In this document: positions 26,084-34,362 of the stretch, piece by piece
How positions within the stretch are numbered: position 1 is the first letter of the stretch
How the letters are laid out: the number at the start of each line of letters is the position of its first letter
From: a virus
Virus record (IMG/VR): IMGVR_UViG_3300046714_000360
Location: 64,001-124,662 of that record
DNA: 60,662 nt
Direction: 5' to 3' (one strand)
Position numbers and translations under genes: made by a program
Notes under the pieces: generated by a model
Told to the model about the DNA's origin: nothing
Seen by the model: the letters and a program-made list of their open reading frames with translations, nothing else
The model's database searches: none

Positions 26084-26135
26084 ATAGACATGTTATCGTA
26101 TCATCTTAATGACCAAAGGACATGAGGAGATAGAC

Positions 26136-26375
26136 ATGGATGTAAGAGGAAAAGTAATCTTGGAGATCGATGGCATCGAGTATGAGTTCTCGTTGACCCA
26201 AGGGTCTCACATGCTTGAGCGGCTGACAGAGCTCGCCACCGCAGTCGAGGTAGGTCCAGACAATGGTCGCGCATTGTTGCAGCTACTGCGCCACGCCGAG
26301 CAGGTGCGCGGTCTCATTAAGCACAGAGTGAAGACTCCGAACCACGCTGCCATCAAAAAACTATTGCACGATTGA
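26136..26375 (+). CDS. Small hypothetical protein, 79 aa
   Basis: ATG 26136 is chosen over an ATG nine codons upstream because GAGGAG sits just before it. The protein begins with a beta hairpin (GKVILEIDGIEYEFSL) followed by helices. First gene of the small-gene run after the AT-rich gap. Family not recognised. Confidence 0.55.
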   Translation: MDVRGKVILEIDGIEYEFSLTQGSHMLERLTELATAVEVGPDNGRALLQLLRHAEQVRGLIKHRVKTPNHAAIKKLLHD

Positions 26376-26389
26376 AAAGGACTTCGGTA

Positions 26390-26575
26390 ATGGCAAAGAA
26401 GATAGAATTCGCATTCACTACATTAGAAGGCGCCGAGGCATTCAAGCTCTGGCAGGCTTCACATCTCGACGCAGGCCCAGAAGAAGTATTCACACAGGCC
26501 AGGCTCAACGGTGCAGTCCGTGCCACGCTAGGAGACGGCACGACTTGGGAAGCTACTAAGGAGACAATACAATGA
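26390..26575 (+). CDS. Small hypothetical protein, 61 aa
   Basis: Start at ATG 26390 behind AAAAGG. Helix-strand content, for example GAEAFKLWQASHLDAG. Its last bases overlap the start of the next gene (ATGA). Unknown function. Confidence 0.5.
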   Translation: MAKKIEFAFTTLEGAEAFKLWQASHLDAGPEEVFTQARLNGAVRATLGDGTTWEATKETIQ

Positions 26576-26832
26576 GTTGGACAGATGCTTACGGAAACAG
26601 GCGCGGTGATGACGAGGAGTACAATCCCGAACGTGACACCAGAGATGCTCTTGATCGGCAAAGGCACATAGGCCACATAAGAAACACCAACAAGGCAGCC
26701 AGCGCATGCCCGGTGAAGTGTCCTAAGTGCCACGCGATTCCTGATGTTGCCTGCCATACACCATCAGGCAGGTTCCTCGACCGCTTCCACAAGAGCAGGC
26801 GGACTGCCTTCATCCAAAGCAGACTTCGGTAA
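26572..26832 (+). CDS. Phage-type zinc-finger protein, 86 aa
   Basis: Cys46, Cys50, Cys53, Cys61 and His73 lie in a pattern CPKCHAIPDVACHTPSG, a motif of phage and actinobacterial zinc-finger proteins of the type CPxC..P...C.TPSGR..H. Zinc binding is likely; nucleic-acid binding is inferred from the basic end (HKSRRTAFIQSRLR). Starts in an ATGA overlap. Confidence 0.65.
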   Translation: MSWTDAYGNRRGDDEEYNPERDTRDALDRQRHIGHIRNTNKAASACPVKCPKCHAIPDVACHTPSGRFLDRFHKSRRTAFIQSRLR

Positions 26833-26849
26833 CAAGAAAGGACACCAGT

Positions 26850-27092
26850 ATGTCTAGACCTAGCATCAAGCTACAGCAGTTACCCTTAAACCAAGAGCAG
26901 GCGAGTCTGAAGCTACACTGCAATGTCCTGCTGCGCTTGTATCACGTTGACGATGACGGCAAGCAGATACAAGTTGATGTACCGCAAGCTCTTTATGAAA
27001 GGCTGAGAGACAAGATCCTCAGACACATCGACACAGTACAGCCAGAAGTAATCTTCCGCAGAGCTCCTGACGGAACTTGGCGTTTAGGTTAA
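26850..27092 (+). CDS. Small hypothetical protein, 80 aa
   Basis: AAAGGAC before ATG 26850. Beta strand core (LHCNVLLRLYHVDDDGKQIQV), then a helix and a C-terminal strand. No domain recognised; part of the accessory gene run. Confidence 0.5.
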   Translation: MSRPSIKLQQLPLNQEQASLKLHCNVLLRLYHVDDDGKQIQVDVPQALYERLRDKILRHIDTVQPEVIFRRAPDGTWRLG

Positions 27093-27101
27093 GGAGACAA
27101 C

Positions 27102-27335
27102 ATGATCGTAGTGACTTGGGGCATTCGCAAAGAGGTTGCTAACTCTGGTTTCGATTGGTACATCGCCGAAGAAGTACGTTGCGGTCAAGATGGTATAGGT
27201 TGCCGCGTCGACGAGTTGACTGGGCAGTCAGTCACAGGGCCATTGATAGGTTTGCGGAATGTGTTGAGAGAAAACGGTTGGCATAAGACCTCTATCGTGA
27301 CGGCGAAGTATTTCGAGATCTGGGATAAAGTGTAA
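27102..27335 (+). CDS. Small hypothetical protein, 77 aa
   Basis: AAGGAGACAAC precedes ATG 27102. Alternating strands and turns, two cysteines (RCGQDGIGCRV). Function unknown. Confidence 0.5.
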   Translation: MIVVTWGIRKEVANSGFDWYIAEEVRCGQDGIGCRVDELTGQSVTGPLIGLRNVLRENGWHKTSIVTAKYFEIWDKV

Positions 27336-27345
27336 GGAGACAGCC

Positions 27346-27687
27346 ATGCGTTTAGTCTTAGCTAGAATGAAATCCCAAGCGGAGTTCCCTCCCGATCTGT
27401 TGTGCTGCGCGCCTGCCAGAGAATTTTACATACGGCAATTCGGGAAGACCGTGGTTGTTGTAGACCTTGACGAGGTGGTGCATACAAATTCCCGTTGCAA
27501 GAGTTGCCATACGCCTTTCGAACATACTCCGTGTATTCTAGTGAGAGCACCTAAGGAAGCGCACGGATATGGGTATGTCAAGCTACTAGATTTTGATGAG
27601 GGTCATGTTTTCCCGTCGCTCGATTTAGCTGAAGCCGCATTGCTCTCGCTTCAGACAGAAGGCCAAGGAGTCATATGTCAGAGCTAG
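27346..27687 (+). CDS. Hypothetical protein with Cys-rich middle, 113 aa
   Basis: AAGGAGACAGCC precedes ATG 27346. The middle segment contains SRCKSCHTPFEHTPC, a possible zinc site. The end overlaps the next gene by 13 bases. Function unknown. Confidence 0.5.
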   Translation: MRLVLARMKSQAEFPPDLLCCAPAREFYIRQFGKTVVVVDLDEVVHTNSRCKSCHTPFEHTPCILVRAPKEAHGYGYVKLLDFDEGHVFPSLDLAEAALLSLQTEGQGVICQS

Positions 27688-27872
27688 ACAGCATCATTGA
27701 GAAAGCCACAGCGGTGAAAGATAAGCTCGACCGCAGAACGCATTGGGTAGGCATCACCGCTTCAGATGCAGCCGCACAGCTATCCTTAGACCTTGCCGAG
27801 ATCGCAGAGCTGATCATCCGGTCTGCGAAAGAAAATCAGCGCATTGCCCGCGAGTTGCAGGAGAAGTGCTAG
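27675..27872 (+). CDS. Small helical protein, 65 aa
   Basis: AAGGAG precedes ATG 27675, inside the preceding gene. Almost entirely helical (DAAAQLSLDLAEIAELIIRSA). Function unknown. Confidence 0.5.
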   Translation: MSELDSIIEKATAVKDKLDRRTHWVGITASDAAAQLSLDLAEIAELIIRSAKENQRIARELQEKC

Positions 27873-27874
27873 CA

Positions 27875-28033
27875 ATGGATCTAGGGAAAGTAGGCCGCAT
27901 TATCGTCGTCTCACTCCTGACACCAGGATTGTTGCTTCTCGATATTGGAAAGATCATGTTCAACAACGATCCACAGGAGTTGTATCTGCCTCGGCTTTGG
28001 TATTGGGCCATGACAGGAGAACAGAAGCTATGA
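27875..28033 (+). CDS. Very small membrane protein, 52 aa
   Basis: ATG 27875 two bases after the previous stop; GAG of GGAGAAG lies at a suitable distance. The product has one hydrophobic segment (IIVVSLLTPGLLLLDIG, about 9-25), likely a membrane span. It ends with an ATGA overlap. Confidence 0.5.
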   Translation: MDLGKVGRIIVVSLLTPGLLLLDIGKIMFNNDPQELYLPRLWYWAMTGEQKL

Positions 28034-28080
28034 GCATACTGCTCGCCATCGCCACATCAAATTGCCAAAGAAGAGGTAAC

Positions 28081-28554
28081 ATGCCTGATCTTGGTATCTG
28101 TGTTGAGTGTCTTCACAATGGTCGTAAAGATACACCCGCTACAAAGAAGTTTATGAATGATCCAGTATGTGACTGGTGCTTTATACAGCTTACCAAGCAA
28201 ACCAAGTTAGCACCTGACGAGTTGCATGGTACTACAGTTGCAAAGAAATCAGAAGGTGATATTATGTCTAAGACACATTCACGATATAGGGGGTGCTCTC
28301 ACAGAGATGGCGAGAAGATTTGTGGTAGAGCATTAAACAGGAACAATACGACTGGTAAGTGTACAGAGCACGCCTCTTACTATGTGCCTGTTGTCTCCAG
28401 AGAAAGTAAGCCTGAAGAGTCAGATCCTTATCAGGATCTGTTAGTCAGAGCTGAGACCGTGTTGAATGCAGCGCAAGAAGAGCTTGCTCAGATCCAACAC
28501 CGTGTAGAACATCTCTTGAAAGTAATCCAAAGCATCAAAGAGCTCACTGCTTAA
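28081..28554 (+). CDS. Zinc-ribbon protein, 157 aa
   Basis: Starts at ATG 28081 behind AAGAGGT; an ATG at 28030, overlapping the previous stop, is a possible alternative adding 17 residues. Cysteine pairs CVEC (N-terminal) and CDWC form a zinc ribbon; a second cluster CSHRDGEKICG with KCTEH follows. The last 50 residues form a coiled coil. Possibly nucleic-acid-binding. Not assigned to a family. Confidence 0.5.
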   Translation: MPDLGICVECLHNGRKDTPATKKFMNDPVCDWCFIQLTKQTKLAPDELHGTTVAKKSEGDIMSKTHSRYRGCSHRDGEKICGRALNRNNTTGKCTEHASYYVPVVSRESKPEESDPYQDLLVRAETVLNAAQEELAQIQHRVEHLLKVIQSIKELTA

Positions 28555-28563
28555 GGAGGTCTC

Positions 28564-28980
28564 ATGTTTCCGAAGACTAAGAAAGGTACGCTTATCGTCT
28601 CGTTCTACTTGACCATGACTATTGTGTCTTGGTTCCTAATCTCAGGTTGGGAGTTCGCCCAGGTTACTTCTGATCCGTTGTTTAAAACAAGTGCACTGCG
28701 GAAGACGTCTGGCAACATATCCGTTATTAGTATTATTGGTGCATTCTTGTGGCCTTTGGCTTTGCCCGCTGAGTATGGAGAAACAGGTTATGCTGAACAC
28801 GGCTGGCGGGCGCTCTGGGATTTCTCGTCGCCAAAGCCAGTAGATTTATCTGGCACCGTCAAAGGGCAGTTGCCAGTATACGACGTCAGTGGTAGACGTT
28901 GCGTCGGCCTGGATGGTACAGACTGTATTGTGTCTATCATAAACAGAAAGGAGCCTCCATGCCCGACCAGTCAGAAGTAA
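28564..28980 (+). CDS. Membrane protein, 138 aa
   Basis: Two hydrophobic segments (about residues 9-28, TLIVSFYLTMTIVSWFLISG; and about 51-67, NISVISIIGAFLWPLAL), so probably two spans, with a soluble Cys-containing C-terminus. AAGGAGGTC precedes ATG 28564. The end overlaps the next gene by 22 bases. Role unknown. Confidence 0.55.
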   Translation: MFPKTKKGTLIVSFYLTMTIVSWFLISGWEFAQVTSDPLFKTSALRKTSGNISVISIIGAFLWPLALPAEYGETGYAEHGWRALWDFSSPKPVDLSGTVKGQLPVYDVSGRRCVGLDGTDCIVSIINRKEPPCPTSQK

Positions 28981-29369
28981 TCAAAGAGTTACTTGCTCAC
29001 GGCAAGATTGTGTATGCCAAAGCTAGAACTGGCAAAACTTTAGCCATTGTAAAGTTGATGCTTGACCATCCTGACGAGTACGTTGTTTGTGTAGCAACAT
29101 ACAGAGAAGCCAGAATAATGCAACATATGTATAGGAGTGTTGCAGAACAGCTGGGTGTTCTGCACTATGGTAGCGTGCCTAAGCTGCCTGTGATTTTTGT
29201 CAGTACGCGAGAAGCCGAGAATGCTATTCGTGGAACTAGTAAAAAGCTCCTTGTCGATAATTTGTCTCACTGCTTCAGTCTACTCCATGCTCAGTTTACT
29301 TCTGAGTCAGTGTTCGCTGCTACTGAAGGCTTGGGCCTTGATTCTCGTATTGTCGTGTTAGGAGACTAA
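28959..29369 (+). CDS. Small P-loop NTPase-like protein, 136 aa
   Basis: ATG 28959 follows AAGGAGCCTCC. Near the N-terminus YAKARTGKTLAIVK matches Walker A ([AG]xxxxGK[ST], AKARTGKT). Strand-helix alternation continues (EYVVCVATYREAR, PVIFVSTREAEN), but only the first half of an NTPase core is seen; no clear Walker B. It may be a minimal or degraded ATPase. Confidence 0.5.
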   Translation: MPDQSEVIKELLAHGKIVYAKARTGKTLAIVKLMLDHPDEYVVCVATYREARIMQHMYRSVAEQLGVLHYGSVPKLPVIFVSTREAENAIRGTSKKLLVDNLSHCFSLLHAQFTSESVFAATEGLGLDSRIVVLGD

Positions 29370-29370
29370 T

Positions 29371-29613
29371 ATGCCACGTAGCACCAACCGCAGTCATCTA
29401 GGATATCAATCGAGGTTGCATAGGGATATTACCACTGATATTGCCACTAGGGAGCATTTTCATGCTACTTCTACTTACATCAGTGCCTCATTGATCGACT
29501 CTCCCAAAGAATGTGTTTGTAAGAGTGGTTTACCTGTGTTGTCTATGTTGCCACTTGGCGGTGGCAAGATGCAAGGATTTTGTAAGCTATGTAAGCCACA
29601 AAGGAGAAAGTAA
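29371..29613 (+). CDS. Small Cys-pair protein, 80 aa
   Basis: Basic, with two cysteine pairs near the end (ECVCKSG and FCKLCK), about 24 residues apart, forming a likely zinc ribbon. Starts one base after the previous stop and ends with TAATG overlap. AGGAG in TTAGGAGAC precedes the ATG. Confidence 0.5.
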   Translation: MPRSTNRSHLGYQSRLHRDITTDIATREHFHATSTYISASLIDSPKECVCKSGLPVLSMLPLGGGKMQGFCKLCKPQRRK

Positions 29614-29975
29614 TGTTCGTTCATATGTTGTTGCTGCTGCTTATCGCCCATTGTGTTTGTGACTTCCCATTGCAAGGCCAGTTCCTCTCTGATGCCAAAA
29701 ACCACAAGACATCAGTTTTCAAGGACCATGGCATTCCGCCTTGGTACATACTACTGGTGCACAGTTTCATTCATGCAGGCGCTGTTTACTTGATCACAGG
29801 CAGTCTGGTTCTAGGTAGCCTTGAGCTATATTTGCATTTTATGTTGGACTATACTCGCTGCGAAGGCAAGGTGACCTTTATGCAGGATCAAGCAATCCAC
29901 ATAGGTGCCAAGGTGCTGTGGGCATTCTTGTTCTACATCCACAGTATCAGTCCTGCCGACTTCTGGTTTTTCTAG
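29613..29975 (+). CDS. DUF3307-like membrane protein, 120 aa
   Basis: Hydrophobic spans and the pattern HCVCDFPLQGQFLSDAKNH, LVHSFIHAGAVYL and FMQDQAIHIGAK match the DUF3307 family, small integral membrane proteins with conserved His, Asp and Gln common in phages. Function unknown. AAAGGAGAAAGT precedes the start. Confidence 0.7.
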   Translation: MFVHMLLLLLIAHCVCDFPLQGQFLSDAKNHKTSVFKDHGIPPWYILLVHSFIHAGAVYLITGSLVLGSLELYLHFMLDYTRCEGKVTFMQDQAIHIGAKVLWAFLFYIHSISPADFWFF

Positions 29976-29994
29976 TAACAAGAAAGGAATGATT

Positions 29995-30402
29995 ATGTCA
30001 CCACTTAAGAAAGCTGTGTTTGCATTTCTTACTGTTTGGAGGAAGACGTACGCTTGGAAGCACGTCTCTGATGGAGATGGAGAGTGGAGCGCGTATAGAG
30101 ATCACGATGTAGCCAAGCTTAAAGAGCTTGTGAGCGCACTTGCTTCTGCTGCCGTTACGCGTGCATCTATTCCAGAAGGGCTTGTGCAGCAACTTACAGA
30201 ACTGGATGCAACCGCTACGCCAGCTCCCTGGTATAACGATGGTTACAGGGTTTATGGACCTACCACCGCTACAGACAAACGGGAAGGTGAGCTGCTGTAT
30301 GAGTTCAAGCATGTAGAAGGTCTCAATCATAACGACCCTCGCTTGGTGGTTCTGTTAAGGAATGCGTTGCCACTTATTCTCCAGCACTTGAAAGTAGAGT
30401 AG
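29995..30402 (+). CDS. Hypothetical protein, 135 aa
   Basis: ATG 29995 is favoured over the ATG two codons upstream because AAAGGA is spaced for it. A basic amphipathic N-terminus is followed by a helical body. Its stop abuts the next ATG. No family recognised. Confidence 0.5.
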   Translation: MSPLKKAVFAFLTVWRKTYAWKHVSDGDGEWSAYRDHDVAKLKELVSALASAAVTRASIPEGLVQQLTELDATATPAPWYNDGYRVYGPTTATDKREGELLYEFKHVEGLNHNDPRLVVLLRNALPLILQHLKVE

Positions 30403-30705
30403 ATGGTCTACATCGATCCGCCACAAGAGAATATCTGGAGAGATGTAGGCCCACGTTTCAAGAAGGGCCAAATGTTTGCCCATCTCTCAGCAGACACCGA
30501 GAAAGAGCTCAGAGCGTTTGCTAAGAAGGTGGGCATGCCGATGTGGTGGATACAGCATTCAGGTACTCCAGCAGTGCACTTCGATGTTACCGGAGGCTGG
30601 TTAGACCGTCTTCGGGCTCATCCAGATGTACGCGCTGTTTCTCATGTCATGTTCATTGCTAAGTTGAGAGCTAAGAGGGAAGTCTTCAAAAGGAGGAAGC
30701 CATGA
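30403..30705 (+). CDS. DUF4031-like protein, 100 aa
   Basis: The ATG follows the previous stop directly. Order of VYIDPP, FAHLSADTEKELRAFAKKVG, WWIQHSG, and HFDVT matches DUF4031, small proteins found next to nucleotide or DNA genes in phages and bacteria. The biochemical role is not known. Confidence 0.55.
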   Translation: MVYIDPPQENIWRDVGPRFKKGQMFAHLSADTEKELRAFAKKVGMPMWWIQHSGTPAVHFDVTGGWLDRLRAHPDVRAVSHVMFIAKLRAKREVFKRRKP

Positions 30706-31163
30706 AAGTAAAAGAGAAGGGCCACGTCTACGAGCTTGATGCGATTGGTAACTCTTCGACTCATAAGTATGAGCCAGAGACGTTGACCTTTGTCAATAAA
30801 GAACCAGGCACCGAGCACGGCGGCACAACCACTCAGGAAGTAATTAGGGCGCTGATAGACCGTACTATGCACTGCGACTTGTGTCTGGGCGATACACTTG
30901 ATGAGGAGATCATCTATCATCTACGCCATGCGCTTGTGTTGCATGAAGCGCGTGCGCTGATCAGGAAGGTTGTCAAAGGAGAGTTGTCTCCCGAGTTAGT
31001 AAACGTGAGTCCAGTTGATCAGCACTTTGCTATTTTGCGAGATGGTACGCGTTCATCAGATGCAGTGGAGTGGGAAAAGACACATGAACCAAAAGATCGC
31101 AGTCCGAAGAGAAGAGAAGGCACTTCGCCAGCGCTTGTTCCAGCTAAAGTCGCTAGTCGATGA
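30702..31163 (+). CDS. Hypothetical protein, faint Acb2-like hairpin
   Basis: 153 aa; start in an ATGA overlap behind AGGAGGAAGCC. The middle (TTTQEVIRALIDRT, then DEEIIYHLRHALVLHEAR) forms two helices in the arrangement seen in Acb2/Tad1-type phage proteins that sequester cyclic nucleotides. The likeness is weak. The C-terminus is Lys/Arg/Pro-rich and overlaps the next gene by 80 bases, so this end may not be strongly conserved. Confidence 0.4.
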   Translation: MKVKEKGHVYELDAIGNSSTHKYEPETLTFVNKEPGTEHGGTTTQEVIRALIDRTMHCDLCLGDTLDEEIIYHLRHALVLHEARALIRKVVKGELSPELVNVSPVDQHFAILRDGTRSSDAVEWEKTHEPKDRSPKRREGTSPALVPAKVASR

Positions 31164-31659
31164 AATTCTTCAGGAGGATCTAGATCGGAAGCTGTATAGA
31201 CTCTCACCGACTGATGAGCTCAGACTGTTCAAGTTGATCACTTGGAGAGATCGTTATCAGGTACCGATTCGTTTCATCCTGAGGACACTCGTGCCTTACT
31301 ACGCGGAGAAGTTTAAACGCTTTGCGAATCGCAAGGATGGCCTTGGGTGTAAACTTGCTACGCTGCTTGGAAAGAAATCCGAGGTGATGCTTAAAGATGC
31401 CATTGTCAGAGAGTTCCCCAATGATGAGCATCTCACCCTTTGGAATCAAGAGCAGCAGGAAAGCATCATGGCCGCTGAAGAGGATGAGGACGCTGATGAG
31501 TTCACGTCGAAGCCAAAGACATTACTGCAGTTCGATACCCCTGAACAGTATGTGAAGTACTATCGTCGCCGCGTCACTAGCAAGCGCAGAGATCTCCAGA
31601 AGCTCTGGGAGGATCCGAAACGCAAATTGCGTCAGTGGCGCGGCAATCCATTTATCTAA
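31084..31659 (+). CDS. Basic helical hypothetical protein, 191 aa
   Basis: ATG 31084 lies inside the previous gene, an unusual 80-base overlap; an internal TTG/GTG could be the real start. The product is helical, basic at the start and end (DLQKLWEDPKRKLRQW), with an acidic stretch at ~140. Function unknown. It lies two genes before the replicative helicase, so a helicase-loader role is possible but unproven. Confidence 0.5.
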   Translation: MNQKIAVRREEKALRQRLFQLKSLVDEILQEDLDRKLYRLSPTDELRLFKLITWRDRYQVPIRFILRTLVPYYAEKFKRFANRKDGLGCKLATLLGKKSEVMLKDAIVREFPNDEHLTLWNQEQQESIMAAEEDEDADEFTSKPKTLLQFDTPEQYVKYYRRRVTSKRRDLQKLWEDPKRKLRQWRGNPFI

Positions 31660-31670
31660 GAAGGACTTTT

Positions 31671-31928
31671 ATGCCACTCGCCAAATCCGTTACAGACCAA
31701 GGTGCTCATAATTGCTTGATTCGCTTGCTAGGCAAGTGTAGGTCAACGAAACTCAGGAATGAACGCTTGAGCCAGGTCGGTAGAAATTTCTATGAATGGT
31801 GGGAATCCATTGATCATAGAGACCGTCCAATCGTTGCCAAGCTGATCGCGCGAAACATTGGTCAGATAGAAGAGAATCTGGTAATCCTTAAGCAGTTAGT
31901 TGAACTCGTAGCCAAGGCAGGCAGATGA
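31671..31928 (+). CDS. Small helical basic protein, 85 aa
   Basis: ATG 31671 behind AAGGAC. The segment NFYEWWESIDHRDRP and a long helix follow. Ends in an ATGA overlap with the DnaB-like helicase, so probably coupled to it. Possible helicase partner; family not recognised. Confidence 0.5.
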   Translation: MPLAKSVTDQGAHNCLIRLLGKCRSTKLRNERLSQVGRNFYEWWESIDHRDRPIVAKLIARNIGQIEENLVILKQLVELVAKAGR

Positions 31929-33289
31929 GTAAAGGCTATTTCCATGACGGGGATTTCCAGACTCACATCCTGAAGTTCCTCTGTCGCGATCGGCAGTTTC
32001 TGAAAGAATGCGCGCCGATACTCGATCATAACGACTTCAAGCCAAAGAAAGGCGAAGGTACTGAGATTTGGCAGGTGGCAACTGCCGCTCTCGACTTCTG
32101 GCACAAGTACCGTGAGCCAATTGGAGGGTTGCTCAGATCGGAGATGCTAGACTTCGCCCGTAGGAACAAATGGGGCGAGAAACAAAAAGCCAAGCTCACC
32201 GATCTCGTCTACGAGGTCTCCAAAGGTCAGAACCTTGTTGCTGTAGATGCTCTCGTAGATAAGATCCTCGATTACAAGCGCAGCCAGGCAATGAAGCGCT
32301 CTGTGAACGAGATCATCGAGATGCAGGAGAAAGGAGAACTTACTCAAGAGAAGTTTTCTGAGCTGTGCCGCAAAGGCATAGAGGCGTTCTCTAAGTTAGG
32401 CTACTCCATTGTTGATTACTTCGAGTCACTTGAGAAACGAGAGCTTAGGAGACAGCTCGCTAGTCACCATCGCTTCCCTTATTTAATGATCGATCCGCTT
32501 GATGAGGCCATTCGCGCGATAGGCCGCAAGCATCTCGGTCTCTTGCTCGCTCCGTACAAGAAAGGAAAGTCTCTCGGGCTCCGCCACATCGCTGTTGCCT
32601 ATCTTCAGCAAGGCTATAATGTAATCTTCGTCACTCTCGAAGATCCGCTAGAGCAGGTTGAGGATGGCTTCGACTCCATGCTCTCAGCTTTGCCTATCAA
32701 ACGGCTGCATGAGCTCCCGAGGAAGCTGCGGAAGAAGTTTAGTCGCTTCAAACGGATGTGGAAGGCCCGTCTGAAGATCATCGATGGAACTGAAGGTGGC
32801 ATGTCCATCGACAAGCTGGAAGAGATCTGGGAGAACGAAAGGAATAGAGGCTTCACAGCAGACGTAGTCATCGTTGACTATGATGACGAGATTGCCCCGC
32901 CTCGTAAGTACCCAGGTGAGAACGCGCGGCGGATGGAGTTCGCAGACATCTATCGTTCATTCCGTCGCTTTGTCGCTAAGCGTGACATCATCGGATGGAC
33001 AGCAGCGCAGACGCGGCGTGTCAAGGAGAATAAGAAGATCATTGCTGGTGAAGACACTGCCGAGGACATTTCTAAGATCAGGAAGGTTACGCTTGCCATC
33101 GGTATCGGTCAAGGAGATTGGGGCGAGAATTCGTACTACATATTCATTGCCGCACACAAATTTGATAAGGGTCACATCGGTTGGAATATAATGAGTGATC
33201 GAGACCGCGGCATGTTTTACGATCCAGATGCAACACGGCGAGCCCGTGCCAAAGAACTTAGACTTGCTAAGAAGGAAAAGAAGGTATGA
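31925..33289 (+). CDS. Replicative DNA helicase, DnaB-like
   Basis: 454 aa. The N-terminal ~165 residues match the helical N-domain and linker of DnaB. The C-domain has Walker A APYKKGKS (209-216), Walker B VVIVDYDDE (Asp318), and the H4-like TAAQTRR near residue 360. It is expected to act as a hexamer at the fork, with the primase encoded three genes downstream. Starts in an ATGA overlap. Confidence 0.8.
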   Translation: MSKGYFHDGDFQTHILKFLCRDRQFLKECAPILDHNDFKPKKGEGTEIWQVATAALDFWHKYREPIGGLLRSEMLDFARRNKWGEKQKAKLTDLVYEVSKGQNLVAVDALVDKILDYKRSQAMKRSVNEIIEMQEKGELTQEKFSELCRKGIEAFSKLGYSIVDYFESLEKRELRRQLASHHRFPYLMIDPLDEAIRAIGRKHLGLLLAPYKKGKSLGLRHIAVAYLQQGYNVIFVTLEDPLEQVEDGFDSMLSALPIKRLHELPRKLRKKFSRFKRMWKARLKIIDGTEGGMSIDKLEEIWENERNRGFTADVVIVDYDDEIAPPRKYPGENARRMEFADIYRSFRRFVAKRDIIGWTAAQTRRVKENKKIIAGEDTAEDISKIRKVTLAIGIGQGDWGENSYYIFIAAHKFDKGHIGWNIMSDRDRGMFYDPDATRRARAKELRLAKKEKKV

Positions 33290-33516
33290 GTCCTCTAAGA
33301 GGCGAATTGAAGCCTATGTCTCCTGAACAGCGTCTCAAGGCTCTTAAGCTTTTGCAGGCAAAGGCAGACGGTGTCGATGCCAAAGAAGCTGCGATTGAGC
33401 AAGGTATCAATGTTAACACGTCTAAGAATATCTTGAAAAGGTTCTATGACGAGATTGGTGCAGACGGCTGTAGTCATGCTATCGCTATTTTGCTGAGGAG
33501 AGGTGAAATTAAATGA
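33286..33516 (+). CDS. Small HTH-like protein, 76 aa
   Basis: Helical throughout, with the pattern AAIEQGINVNTSKNILKRF resembling a helix-turn-helix. It starts in an ATGA overlap with the helicase and ends the same way with the next gene. A small DNA-binding regulator or helicase-associated protein. Confidence 0.5.
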   Translation: MSPLRGELKPMSPEQRLKALKLLQAKADGVDAKEAAIEQGINVNTSKNILKRFYDEIGADGCSHAIAILLRRGEIK

Positions 33517-34124
33517 TTGCTGTGGCCGCTGTCAGGAAGTTAATCCATGAGGCTTACGCGGCAGGTAGGCGTCCCCGCGTACATCCAAACGGGTTCATTC
33601 AGTTAGATCTCACCGCAGATGGTTGGATGCATCTGCATGTCTGGCCAGATCCTCCGATAAACAGTGCTGTCTTGCAGAAGACTAGGCATACCATCCATGA
33701 CCACAAGTTCGACATGGAGAGTACTGTTCTCCGCGGAGTACTTAGGAATGTCACTTATGAAGCTGTTCCGTTCATGGCAGGCAGTAGCGGGCCAGCAGCC
33801 TACATGTTGCACAGAGCCTACAGCAATCATGTAGTGGGTGGCACTGATACCATCCTCAAGCCCGATCCTGGCATCTATCGTTTGCGAGAGCTTGCCTGTG
33901 AGCAAGTAAATGAGGGAGCCACCTATAGGATTCCTGCATACATTTTTCATGACTCAATTGTCTTTGGTTGTGTTGTTACTCTTATGACCAAGACAGCCGT
34001 TCATCCTGACTACCTTCCGAGGATTGCTGTACCTCTCGGCGTCGTACCCGACAACACGTTCAGTCGGCACACGATGTCTCACGAGAAGCTGCACGAGATC
34101 ATTCTGAGGTCTTTATATGTATAG
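33513..34124 (+). CDS. Cupin-like protein, 203 aa
   Basis: The region with HTIHDHKFDMESTVLRGVL shows the His-x-His...(Glu)...Gly-x-Leu order of a cupin metal site, with a second histidine (IFHDSIVFGCV) near residue 146. Cupins bind metals and act as dioxygenases, isomerases or binders. A chemical role is inferred; substrate unknown. Lies between helicase and primase genes. Confidence 0.5.
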   Translation: MIAVAAVRKLIHEAYAAGRRPRVHPNGFIQLDLTADGWMHLHVWPDPPINSAVLQKTRHTIHDHKFDMESTVLRGVLRNVTYEAVPFMAGSSGPAAYMLHRAYSNHVVGGTDTILKPDPGIYRLRELACEQVNEGATYRIPAYIFHDSIVFGCVVTLMTKTAVHPDYLPRIAVPLGVVPDNTFSRHTMSHEKLHEIILRSLYV

Positions 34125-34362
34125 CGACACAGTTCGTACGTACACGAATGACATCAGTAAAGAAAAGTACATAGGTGTCGTTTGGGCAACGACTGATAAA
34201 GAACGTTGCACGGAGTATGTGATGCGTTTGAAGATTGAGTTCCAGCCTAAGTTCGATGCCAGTCATCCTTTAGCAGGTTCTCAGTATGAGGAAGTACGCT
34301 GTCGTCGTAAGCGCAATCACAAAGGTGCATGCTTAAACAATCGACCATACTCCGAGGACTAG
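34117..34362 (+). CDS. Small hypothetical protein, 81 aa
   Basis: Starts inside the cupin-like gene (8-base overlap), ends directly before the primase ATG. Basic, with two cysteines near the end (EEVRCRRKRNHKGACLN). Might bind nucleic acid. Confidence 0.5.
   Translation: MYSDTVRTYTNDISKEKYIGVVWATTDKERCTEYVMRLKIEFQPKFDASHPLAGSQYEEVRCRRKRNHKGACLNNRPYSED

Noticed and set aside
25901-26125. A 74-codon + strand frame overlapping the 112-aa gene and the AT-rich gap
   Set aside because: It has no ribosome binding site, crosses the hairpin and the promoter-like region, and its protein has no coherent pattern.
33286-33516. Lysogeny repressor call for the small HTH-like protein
   Set aside because: It is a co-translated gene in the replication operon without divergent promoters, so a repressor role has no support.
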